From Kiritimatiellia bacterium (GTDB taxonomy: Bacteria > Verrucomicrobiota > Kiritimatiellia > RFP12 > UBA1067), in the NCBI GenBank assembly GCA_017454745.1, contig JAFTCL010000023.1, positions 1 to 57,612 of the forward strand: 57,612 nt of DNA. Reading direction: 5' to 3'. Below are positions 8,531-16,122 of the stretch, piece after piece (the stretch's first letter is position 1; each line of letters starts with the position of its first letter). The notes below the pieces were generated by a model. That model was not told the DNA's origin. It made no database searches and was given only the letters and a program-made list of their open reading frames with translations. The translations under genes and the position numbers were made by a program.

Positions 8531-9865
8531 CTACCAACCTTTAGCGAAGTTGAGTTTCACAAAAAAGACGCCAGTTGCCACGGTTGATTCGTAAGAAGTA
8601 ATCCCTGTATCGTCATCGGTCTCAAGTTCGGTCAGGTTGCCCGCCTCATACACACCCTCCAATTCGGTAGAACCAATCGGGGTTACTATGACAGAATCAT
8701 TAGTGTCTTTATCGGACGGCATAAAATAGAAAGTTGTGCCATAGACAGTAAGCGGGTAAAAGTCGGCATCCGCAGCAAATTCTTTCTCGTAGCAGAAGTC
8801 CATTATGGCGTTCGCGTTGGAATGGTCTTCCAACCACACCTCCAAATCTGAGGTAGCGTAAGATGCAGGCTGTTTAACCGTAGAAGCGGAATCTTCCGCT
8901 TGCGCTTTCAGCCATGTCACCAACGACTTTGCCTCTATTCGCGTCAACACCCCGTCGGATGGCGTATATGAAACCAAGCGGCCAAGGAATGTGGTTGACT
9001 TGTAGGCGGGAGGCGTCACCATCTCCACGACAGTAACAACCGTCGCCTCTTCGGCGGCGAAAGCATATTTTCCGAGCGTAACATCCGAAGAGGCGAATGT
9101 CAGTGTCGTGTAAGGTACGCCCGCCAATGCCGCCCGGCCAAAACTCGAACACGACGAAGGATTGAAGGACAATACCGTACATCCTGAGCAAAGCGCATCG
9201 GGCAAAGCGTCCGGCACCCCCGTAAGCGAGGTCAACGCCTTACACCCGGCGAACGTTCCCTCGGAAAGTGTCACACTGCTGACATCGGCACTCTTTATGC
9301 CACTTCCAGCAAAAGCGTACGCACCACAGATTACGACCGAAGAGAAGGTGGGCAGCGCGGTCAACTTCTCGCACCCCCGAAAGGCATCCGCACCTACAGC
9401 TATCACGCCCGATCCAGTAACCGCAGCCAGGGCCGTGCAATCTGCGAACGCATTCGCTCCGATGTTCGTGCATGAAGCTGGCAACACTACCGTCGTAAGC
9501 GCCGTGCAACCGGCGAAAGCAGAATCCGGAACCGCGGTTATATGCGTGGCGGAGAGATTAAGCGACGTGAGCGTCGTACAGCCGGCACATACACCTGCCG
9601 CAATGTTCGTTACGGCCGATGTAAGAGTCACCGACACCGGACTGGAGAAGCCGGTCCAGACCCCCTCGCGGAGAATACAGCCGGATGCGGTAGTGGTGGC
9701 GGCCAGAAAGGTGTCGAAAGTGAACGAGGCCGAACCGCCTCCGCCCGGCTGGTTACCGCCACCCCCCGGCTGATTTCCGCCGCCTCCGGGTCCGCCGCCC
9801 GGACCCTGCGCAAGAACCGATACCTCAAGCATTATCGCCAGAACCATGAAAATGTTTTTTTTCAT
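8531..9865 (-). CDS. Secreted BspA-type leucine-rich-repeat protein
   Basis: The 444-residue protein starts with a signal peptide (cleavage likely after VLAQ), then a Gly/Pro-rich linker with repeated GGGGNQP units (residues 20-45). Repeats of the LRR_5/BspA kind follow at about 65-290, recognisable as AFAGCTALTTVVLPAS, AFADCTALAAV and AFRGCEKLTAL. The C-terminal 150 residues are acidic and of unknown fold. BspA-like repeats usually mediate adhesion or protein binding at the cell surface. A good ribosome site (AAGGAG, 7 bases before the ATG) supports the start. It lies 22 bp after the upstream beta-helix gene, so the two are probably co-transcribed. No sorting signal or membrane anchor is visible at the C-terminus. 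Confidence 0.85.
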   Translation of the reverse strand: MKKNIFMVLAIMLEVSVLAQGPGGGPGGGGNQPGGGGNQPGGGGSASFTFDTFLAATTTASGCILREGVWTGFSSPVSVTLTSAVTNIAAGVCAGCTTLTSLNLSATHITAVPDSAFAGCTALTTVVLPASCTNIGANAFADCTALAAVTGSGVIAVGADAFRGCEKLTALPTFSSVVICGAYAFAGSGIKSADVSSVTLSEGTFAGCKALTSLTGVPDALPDALCSGCTVLSFNPSSCSSFGRAALAGVPYTTLTFASSDVTLGKYAFAAEEATVVTVVEMVTPPAYKSTTFLGRLVSYTPSDGVLTRIEAKSLVTWLKAQAEDSASTVKQPASYATSDLEVWLEDHSNANAIMDFCYEKEFAADADFYPLTVYGTTFYFMPSDKDTNDSVIVTPIGSTELEGVYEAGNLTELETDDDTGITSYESTVATGVFFVKLNFAKGW

Positions 9866-9887
9866 AACAGACTCCTTTATCCCCGAA

Positions 9888-12008
9888 CTATTTGTAAACC
9901 CCGTGGAAACCGATGGCGGTACCGGATGCGGATGAGGCGCTGGTTATACCTGGCGTCGAGACGCATCCGTCCGTCGTGCATAGAAGCGTGAGCGTCGTTG
10001 AGGAGCTGATCGCCGGAACCTTGACATACGTGACGATCGACGAACCGCTTTTGTCCGTACCCGTCATCTTGAGGTATTTGCCTGCATAGCTTGACGAAGA
10101 GACCGTCCCCCTGTATGTGGAAAGCGACCCTGTCGGGGTCGGAAGCATATTCGAGGCGTTGCTGCCGAACGCGGCAACGATTCCGCCGTTGATCTGGAGT
10201 TTGCCGGGGCTGTCCACGTCAATGCCGATTTCGGGCGAATAGGCCGTGAAAGCGAGTACCACGCCACCGTTAATCACGATCGCGTCGGTTCCGGTTCCGT
10301 TGGAGTCGATCGCGTCATTGTTGGTGGATCCGCAGTAGAGATAGCCACCGTTGATCACGAGACTAGTCTTCGCGTTGATGCAATCATCGTAGCAGGTGGC
10401 CTCGAACAGGCCGCCGTTGATGGTAAGCACGGTTTTAGACTCGAACCCCTCGCCGCCTTCGGCCTGCGAGAACCCCCTTATGCGTCCGCCATGCATAGTC
10501 AAGGCTCCTTCCGCCTTGATGCACTTCGGATTCGTGTAGTCAACGTTCTCGCCGGAACCGGACCGGATATAACTCGCGGCCGTATAGATGGTGCCGGAGG
10601 TAAGGTCCGCGATCTTCGCCGTGCCGATGGACTTATACGAGGTCTGTTTCGCGGCGGCGACGTAAGCCTGCGATCCGTATGTGGAGGTCTGGATGTCCGG
10701 ATAAAACGCACTGTCAGTCGGGAGGGTGTCCTGCCCCTCCGTACCGACAACCAGCTCGTTTTTGCAGACTATGCACTTGCCACCCGTCCCGTTAGCGACA
10801 ATGTTGAGGATGCCGCCCGTGATCGTCATTGTAGAATTTGTTCCGGACGTACGCAAACCGGACGCAGTCGCCTTGTCGAGTTCCGTCGTGAGCGCGGTCT
10901 CGTCAAGCATCCCAAGAATCGTCGCGGAAGAATCGCCATCGCAAGTGATGTCGAACTGTCCGCCAGAAATGGCGAACGTACCGCTTGCCCCGTCGGAGCA
11001 AAGCCCGCGCGACGCGGTACCGGTAGCGCTCACGCGCACCGTCCCGCCCGACACTGCAATATCGCCGCACTTCACGGCGTAGGCGGGCGTGGTATCCTGA
11101 ACAACGTATGTGCCTGTTTTCGAAAGATACGAGGTGGAAGTCACGGAAACGACATAGTTTGACCCGTCGCCATCTTCGTATGGTTCGATGACCGTCCCGC
11201 CCGACACGGCGGCATTGAGGATCCCGTCGGTCATGGTGAACGAACCGTCGCCTTTGATTCCCTTCGCGCCATCGCCGGCAACGTCAAGATTCACCACTCC
11301 CCCGGAGAGCGTCATAGCTGCCGTTTTCTTGTCGAGATTGACACACACCCCTTTCTCACCGGCCACTGTCACCGAAAGGCGTCCGCCGGTTATGGTGCAG
11401 GCGGTTTTCGCCTTCGAAAGGAAAATCCCGTTTTGCTTGGCGTCCGTTGTGGCGGCTGCGGTGACGATTAGCTCACCGGCAAACTGCGTATAGTCGCCGG
11501 AAGTGTAGACGCCGCACGCATTTTTGTCCGTCGAGGCGACGGTCACTGAGGTCGATCCACCCGCCAGAACAAACCCGTCGGCATTGATTACGCCCGTTTT
11601 CGATACTGGATAAGCCGTCGCCGTAAGCGAGCCCGTCCCCCCTACCGTCAAAACACCGGAAACCGCTATGGCGCTGGCGTTAGTGGTGGAAACCGTATTC
11701 GCCCCCAACAGCCAGAGGTGGGAATCCCCCTCCACGGAAACGGTCCCAGAAAGCGTTGCGTCCGATAGCGTGACCCTGCATGTCTCGGACGCCTTGATCG
11801 CGACGTTACCGGTAATCGTTCCTGACAAAACAAAATCCGTGCCTACCGCGGTTGTATTGTATTCGCCCGCCGAAGTTACGCTAACCTTGAATGGAAAAGC
11901 GGTACGTTCCGGTCGACTATCGGCAATCGAGACCCCTTTGACGCAGCATGCCAAAATTGCCACCGAAAGAATGTCTCTAACCGTACTGTTATAACATGTA
12001 AGACTCAC
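9888..12008 (-). CDS. Secreted Cthe_2159-like right-handed beta-helix protein
   Basis: About 706 residues from a GTG at 12008, preceded at 7 bases by GGAGG; the in-frame start at 12074 has no such site. A hydrophobic leader (ILSVAILACCVKGVSIA) is followed by many ~22-residue beta-helix turns with GGSTSVTV, TITGGRLSV, FTMTDGILN and TINGGLFEA-like motifs. These are the pattern of the carbohydrate-binding Cthe_2159 family (DUF4353, PF14262), whose founding member binds acidic sugars such as polygalacturonate with calcium. The C-terminal part (YLYCGSTNNDAIDSNG) is the most conserved block of that family. Ligand and surface attachment cannot be told from sequence. It is divergent from the two-component system that begins at 12195, which may control it. 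Confidence 0.8.
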   Translation of the reverse strand: MSLTCYNSTVRDILSVAILACCVKGVSIADSRPERTAFPFKVSVTSAGEYNTTAVGTDFVLSGTITGNVAIKASETCRVTLSDATLSGTVSVEGDSHLWLLGANTVSTTNASAIAVSGVLTVGGTGSLTATAYPVSKTGVINADGFVLAGGSTSVTVASTDKNACGVYTSGDYTQFAGELIVTAAATTDAKQNGIFLSKAKTACTITGGRLSVTVAGEKGVCVNLDKKTAAMTLSGGVVNLDVAGDGAKGIKGDGSFTMTDGILNAAVSGGTVIEPYEDGDGSNYVVSVTSTSYLSKTGTYVVQDTTPAYAVKCGDIAVSGGTVRVSATGTASRGLCSDGASGTFAISGGQFDITCDGDSSATILGMLDETALTTELDKATASGLRTSGTNSTMTITGGILNIVANGTGGKCIVCKNELVVGTEGQDTLPTDSAFYPDIQTSTYGSQAYVAAAKQTSYKSIGTAKIADLTSGTIYTAASYIRSGSGENVDYTNPKCIKAEGALTMHGGRIRGFSQAEGGEGFESKTVLTINGGLFEATCYDDCINAKTSLVINGGYLYCGSTNNDAIDSNGTGTDAIVINGGVVLAFTAYSPEIGIDVDSPGKLQINGGIVAAFGSNASNMLPTPTGSLSTYRGTVSSSSYAGKYLKMTGTDKSGSSIVTYVKVPAISSSTTLTLLCTTDGCVSTPGITSASSASGTAIGFHGVYK

Positions 12009-12121
12009 GTCATATCCTCCCATGTACTGCAAAAACGATGGAATTATACCACAACACCCGACTGCGATTGTCATCAGAATGTCATGAAATGTAAAAAAAT
12101 AAAAATTTTCCTGCCGTTCTA

Positions 12122-12150
12122 TTGATTATGCCGTCCGGAATTGTTAAAAT
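12122..12150 (+). promoter_or_regulatory. Sigma-70-type promoter of the histidine kinase gene
   Basis: TTGATT (12122-12127), 17 bases, TAAAAT (12145-12150). Transcription would start near 12157. It faces away from the divergent beta-helix gene. Confidence 0.6.
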
Positions 12151-12194
12151 GCTTATTTGAAATGAGGAATAATCCGGCTAAATCATGGCTCTTT

Positions 12195-13448
12195 ATGAAG
12201 AGCGACACCAAAAAGTTTCTAGTCGTAATCGTTTCCACGGCAATTCTTCTGGCAGCGTTAGGCACATGGGCACTTTGCGACGTTTGGAGAAAGATGTGGG
12301 AGGACGAACAGAAAGACCTTAATATCCACGCAGAACTGATTTCCGATGCGCTCATGGCTCATGCAAGGTTGAATTCTGGTCTTACCGGACCCCCGCCGCA
12401 ACGACCGCGCAAACCTGGCCAGCCCTGGGATGAAACCCGAATCCAACGACTCAAAAAAACCTGCGACGACTTCCGTAAAATATCTGACGAGAAAAACGAG
12501 GAAAGGCCGCTATTTATTATACGATCCGCAAACGGAGATGTAGTGTACGCAGAACCAAACTTTCCCAAACACCCCAAGAAAATAGGCTTGGGACACTTAA
12601 AACCGCCTATTGGCAACGCTAAGCTCATCACGGCAAGGGTAGACGGTGGCCTACGGATGCGTTCGAAGGCGATCACGCTGGTTTCAATTTGCGCATGCCT
12701 AGTCCTTCTGGTTGTAATATCGGTACTCGTTGGCGGTTGGCAATTCGTTCGGTTGCTGCACCAAGAGCGACTCGATTCGCAACGGAAAACGGATTTCATC
12801 GACAATGTTTCCCATGAACTAAAAACCCCCCTGGCCGGGATTCGCCTGAACGCGGAGTTGTTGGCGGAGAACCGTGTTGCCGATGCCGGGAACCGCGGAA
12901 AAATGCTCAACGCCATCCTTCTTGAAAGTGACCGCCTTTCGCGAATGGTGGACAAGTTGCTTGATTTCAGCCGCATAGCCAAAGGCCGTCGCAAATACGC
13001 GATATTACCGGTTGATCTGGTTGAATTCACGGCAAACCTTCTAACCGATCCGGTAGTGGCAATGATTGCAGGAGAACGGCTAAGCATAAAATGCGCGGAA
13101 GACGATACCCCCCGCGAAGTTCTGGCCGATACGGACGCGCTTCGGCAAATAGTCGTGAATCTGATTGACAACGCCGCAAAATACACAAATGGCGACATTG
13201 AAATCGGCACCAGCGGCTCCTCAATATCTGTTTCAGACTGCGGGCCGGGCATCCCGCCGGAGTACGGAGAACGGATTTTCGATCGATTCTTCCGAATTGA
13301 CAATACCAATGACGCAGAAACAATCGGCAGCGGTCTTGGCTTGCCAATTGCCCGAGATCTCGCGCGCGGCATGGGTGGCGACCTTACCTACGCACCGCGC
13401 GAATGCGGTGGAAGCATTTTCAAATTAACCCTGCCAACCGTAAACTGA
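12195..13448 (+). CDS. Sensor histidine kinase (two transmembrane segments, no obvious HAMP)
   Basis: About 417 residues. One transmembrane helix lies near residues 8-28 and a second near 160-185 (ITLVSICACLVLLVVISVLV). They enclose a ~130-residue extracytoplasmic sensor with a proline-rich stretch (GPPPQRPRKPGQP). The second helix leads almost directly into the dimerisation/phosphoacceptor helix with the H-box NVSHELKTPL. N-box (NLIDNAAKYT), G1 (SDCGPGIPPE), F (IFDRFFR) and G2 (GSGLGLPIA) boxes are all intact. The start is uncertain: the in-frame TTG at 12141 lies upstream of the expected transcription start, and the ATG at 12195 lacks a clear ribosome site. The response regulator follows after one base. 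Confidence 0.9.
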   Translation: MKSDTKKFLVVIVSTAILLAALGTWALCDVWRKMWEDEQKDLNIHAELISDALMAHARLNSGLTGPPPQRPRKPGQPWDETRIQRLKKTCDDFRKISDEKNEERPLFIIRSANGDVVYAEPNFPKHPKKIGLGHLKPPIGNAKLITARVDGGLRMRSKAITLVSICACLVLLVVISVLVGGWQFVRLLHQERLDSQRKTDFIDNVSHELKTPLAGIRLNAELLAENRVADAGNRGKMLNAILLESDRLSRMVDKLLDFSRIAKGRRKYAILPVDLVEFTANLLTDPVVAMIAGERLSIKCAEDDTPREVLADTDALRQIVVNLIDNAAKYTNGDIEIGTSGSSISVSDCGPGIPPEYGERIFDRFFRIDNTNDAETIGSGLGLPIARDLARGMGGDLTYAPRECGGSIFKLTLPTVN

Positions 13449-13449
13449 A

Positions 13450-14142
13450 ATGAGCTATATCATTTTCGCAGAAGACGACGCTACTCTACGCAACGGCATT
13501 GAAACCACCCTAGCCAGCGAAGGCTACGAAGTGTTAGGCTGCAAAGACGGCAACGAAGCGCTGGAAGCCTTCGCAAGACGACAACCCGATCTGTTGCTGT
13601 TAGACGTGATGATGCCCAACAAAAGCGGATATGACGTGTGCGTCGAGATACGCCGCATCAATCCGACCTTGCCAATCATTTTCCTGACCGCGAAATCATC
13701 CGAGGCCGACATCGTAATCGGGCTCGGACTCGGCGCGGACGACTTTATCGCCAAACCATTCCGGTTACGGGAACTTTTGGCCAGAGTGGCTTCCGCGTTG
13801 CGGAGGTCGCAGCTTTCATCCACCGTTATGCCGGCTCCCGGAATCTTTTGCATCGGTGAAGCAAAAATTGACGCGCGACGTTTTCTTGTATTTGCGCCTG
13901 ACAAACCCGAACAATCGCTCACTATCCGTGAACTCGGCTTATTGCGGACGCTTGCAGAACACCCCGGCGAGGTAATGACAAGAGACGCACTGCTCAACAA
14001 AGTATGGGGATTGGACTATTCCGGTACGAATAGAACGCTGGATCAGCACATCATGCAGATACGGCGCAAACTGGGTTCCTCCGGCAATCTTATCGAAACA
14101 CTGCGCGGCGTCGGTTACCGTCTTAAAGAAAACAAGCCGTAG
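13450..14142 (+). CDS. OmpR/PhoB-family response regulator
   Basis: A 230-residue regulator. The receiver domain (1-120) has the acidic pocket E8-D9-D10, phosphoacceptor D52 in LLLDVMMP, T in FLTAK and K in IAKPF. A winged-helix DNA-binding domain follows (135-228), with TIRELGLLRTLAEHPGEV and the GYRL terminus typical of PhoB-like proteins. It is translationally linked to the kinase (stop and start one base apart) and is almost certainly its partner. Likely targets are the divergent surface-protein genes at 8531-12008, an inference from position only. Confidence 0.93.
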   Translation: MSYIIFAEDDATLRNGIETTLASEGYEVLGCKDGNEALEAFARRQPDLLLLDVMMPNKSGYDVCVEIRRINPTLPIIFLTAKSSEADIVIGLGLGADDFIAKPFRLRELLARVASALRRSQLSSTVMPAPGIFCIGEAKIDARRFLVFAPDKPEQSLTIRELGLLRTLAEHPGEVMTRDALLNKVWGLDYSGTNRTLDQHIMQIRRKLGSSGNLIETLRGVGYRLKENKP

Positions 14143-14192
14143 TGTGGCAGAAGACCGCCTCTGGCAGATTTCAGATTGTTAGCGACTGGCAT

Positions 14193-16097
14193 CTACTCGC
14201 CCAGATTGTATTCCACCGGGAACCACACCCGGTAGGAGTTGGACGGTTGCCAAAGATTGCCTGCCGAAGCGTAGTCGCAAAAACGAATCTCCGGCCAATT
14301 GAAGCCTTCCGGGTTCTCATGATGCGAGCCGAGCGGAATGGTGGCGGAGAAGGTCATCCAAATGTCGTCGGACGGACTGCGGACCTGCAGGAAGTATTGC
14401 GGAGGCCGGTCTTTGGTGACCATCCCTCGGCGGATTACCTCGTCAAGCGGTCCGTCATTAAAGCGGGAATCTCGCGCCAGCAGTACCGGGCCGCGGGTGA
14501 ACGCCACATAGTGGTCAAGCTCATGCACTCTCAGCGTAAGCTCAAAATCCGCTTCCACAACATCGCCAATCTTCCAATCGCGGCTGATGTTGCAATAACT
14601 CCCCGCCTTGACCGATTGGGCGTCAACCTGCTGGCCGTTGACCTTAACCGTAGCCCTGGCGCACCAAGCCGGAACACGCAGCGACAGCGTAAAAGGCGAA
14701 CTTTTGGCGGTATGGTTTACAATACGAACATAACCCTTTTTGGGATATTCGGTGTAGGTCTCGAAAATCACCGGTTCGCCGGTTTTCGGCAGGGTGATTT
14801 TCTGCTTCCCGGAAGCGTAGAAATTCATAATCGCCCGGTCGCCGTTGGCCTGCAGAAACGCCCGCAGAAACGCCAAGAAACCGCGCGGGCCGTTGGCATT
14901 ACAGCAGTTGGTGTGCATATAGCAATGGTGGTGGCCGCGGTAACGGTAACCGTTGAGCGGCGTGTAGGCCGCAAACTCGGTGGCGTCCCGGTTCATCGAG
15001 GCCAGATAGATGTTGTAAAACGCCCGTTCCAGCTCGTCGGCGTATTTGGGGTCACCGGTGACGGTAAGCAGTTTTTCCACCAGCCGCATCCAGGTGGTGA
15101 CCACGCAGGTCTCCTGCAACCGCACATACGGGAACTGTTGTTTCGTCGCGCCGTGGAACCACGATTCAGAGCACGCGCTGCCGCCGGCGAGATTGATTTC
15201 GTCGCGGATAATCTGGTCCACCGATGCCACCGCAGCCTTTAACAGCTCCTCGCGCCCGGTGACTTCGTAATACTCAATCAACCCCTGATAGCAACTCATC
15301 ATCTCGTAAGCTTTGGAGCGGTTGCGCTTCATCACATAACCGCGTTTTTCGTCCGGCTTCAATCCGTACTCCGGGTTGTTGCGGTCGGCCACCGAAACCC
15401 CCTTCAACGCCAGATCCAGCAGCCTCGGCCCGTCTTCGGCCTCGGTCATGTCTTTGACCAGATATGTCGCGAAATCCAACCACTTCTGTTCCTTGGTCCG
15501 CTTGTACAACCACACCACCGGCTCAAGCACCGAGGAACTGGCGTATCCAGCCCAATTGCCGCTTTTGTAGAGGTGGTAACCGCGTTTCCCTTCCGGACCA
15601 AGCTGGCCAATAAGATAATCGCACACCCTGCCACAGGCTTCCAAAGCCTTTTTGTCGCCGGTGCCGTCGTAATAGTGCATCAGCCCCATCATGGTGTACT
15701 TCATGCCCCACACGTCCCAGCCCTCGCCGCAACGCAACTCGTCCGGATAATTTCCGATGTATCCCGATGGCTCCTGCGAGGCAATAATATTGGCCAAACC
15801 GGCGTCGATCTTACGCTTTAACCCTTCATCGCCGGTGTAGGTCCAGAACGGCACGGCGGCGTGCATATACTTGCCCCAAAACTCGGTCTGCCACCAGCCA
15901 TGGCGTTCGGTCTTTTCCAAGAACGGCGCGGTGATGTACTCGGTGTCGGTGGCGATCACATGATTTTTAATCATCGTTTCCAGCCGCTCGCCCATCGGCC
16001 CTTTCAGCTTAACCTCGCCATAAGCCGGCACGGCGTTAGGTTCCGCAAAGGCGGCAGCCGCCGAACACGCAAACAAAACAGCCAAACATTTTTTCAT
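14193..16097 (-). CDS. GH127-type (DUF1680) secreted glycoside hydrolase
   Basis: 634 residues from an ATG at 16097 preceded by GGAGGAGA; an upstream in-frame ATG (16118) would overlap that ribosome site. A signal peptide (KKCLAVLFACSAAAAFA) indicates export. The (alpha/alpha)6 barrel carries the GH127 metal/catalytic pattern: QETC (E329, C331) and a vicinal pair NCC (C398, C399), equivalent to the Glu-Cys-Cys-Cys zinc site and nucleophilic Cys of Bifidobacterium HypBA1. A candidate acid/base is E311 in CSES, 18 rather than 16 residues before the Zn-ligand Glu. A beta-L-arabinofuranosidase is the best-known activity, but this divergent branch (near GH127/GH146 and relatives) may act on another pyranoside or furanoside. 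Last gene of the operon; the preceding hydrolase ends 26 bp upstream. Confidence 0.82.
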   Translation of the reverse strand: MKKCLAVLFACSAAAAFAEPNAVPAYGEVKLKGPMGERLETMIKNHVIATDTEYITAPFLEKTERHGWWQTEFWGKYMHAAVPFWTYTGDEGLKRKIDAGLANIIASQEPSGYIGNYPDELRCGEGWDVWGMKYTMMGLMHYYDGTGDKKALEACGRVCDYLIGQLGPEGKRGYHLYKSGNWAGYASSSVLEPVVWLYKRTKEQKWLDFATYLVKDMTEAEDGPRLLDLALKGVSVADRNNPEYGLKPDEKRGYVMKRNRSKAYEMMSCYQGLIEYYEVTGREELLKAAVASVDQIIRDEINLAGGSACSESWFHGATKQQFPYVRLQETCVVTTWMRLVEKLLTVTGDPKYADELERAFYNIYLASMNRDATEFAAYTPLNGYRYRGHHHCYMHTNCCNANGPRGFLAFLRAFLQANGDRAIMNFYASGKQKITLPKTGEPVIFETYTEYPKKGYVRIVNHTAKSSPFTLSLRVPAWCARATVKVNGQQVDAQSVKAGSYCNISRDWKIGDVVEADFELTLRVHELDHYVAFTRGPVLLARDSRFNDGPLDEVIRRGMVTKDRPPQYFLQVRSPSDDIWMTFSATIPLGSHHENPEGFNWPEIRFCDYASAGNLWQPSNSYRVWFPVEYNLGE

Positions 16098-16122
16098 AAA
16101 CGTCTCCTCCTTAATCAAGACA

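Noticed and set aside
9720..9815. Repeated CCGCC-rich tract considered as a CRISPR-like or satellite repeat
   Set aside because: It encodes the Gly/Pro/Asn linker of the leucine-rich-repeat protein; there are no regular spacers.
14142..15242. 366-codon plus-strand frame opposite the GH127-type gene
   Set aside because: The opposite strand carries an intact signal peptide and the GH127 zinc site; this frame shows no recognisable domain.
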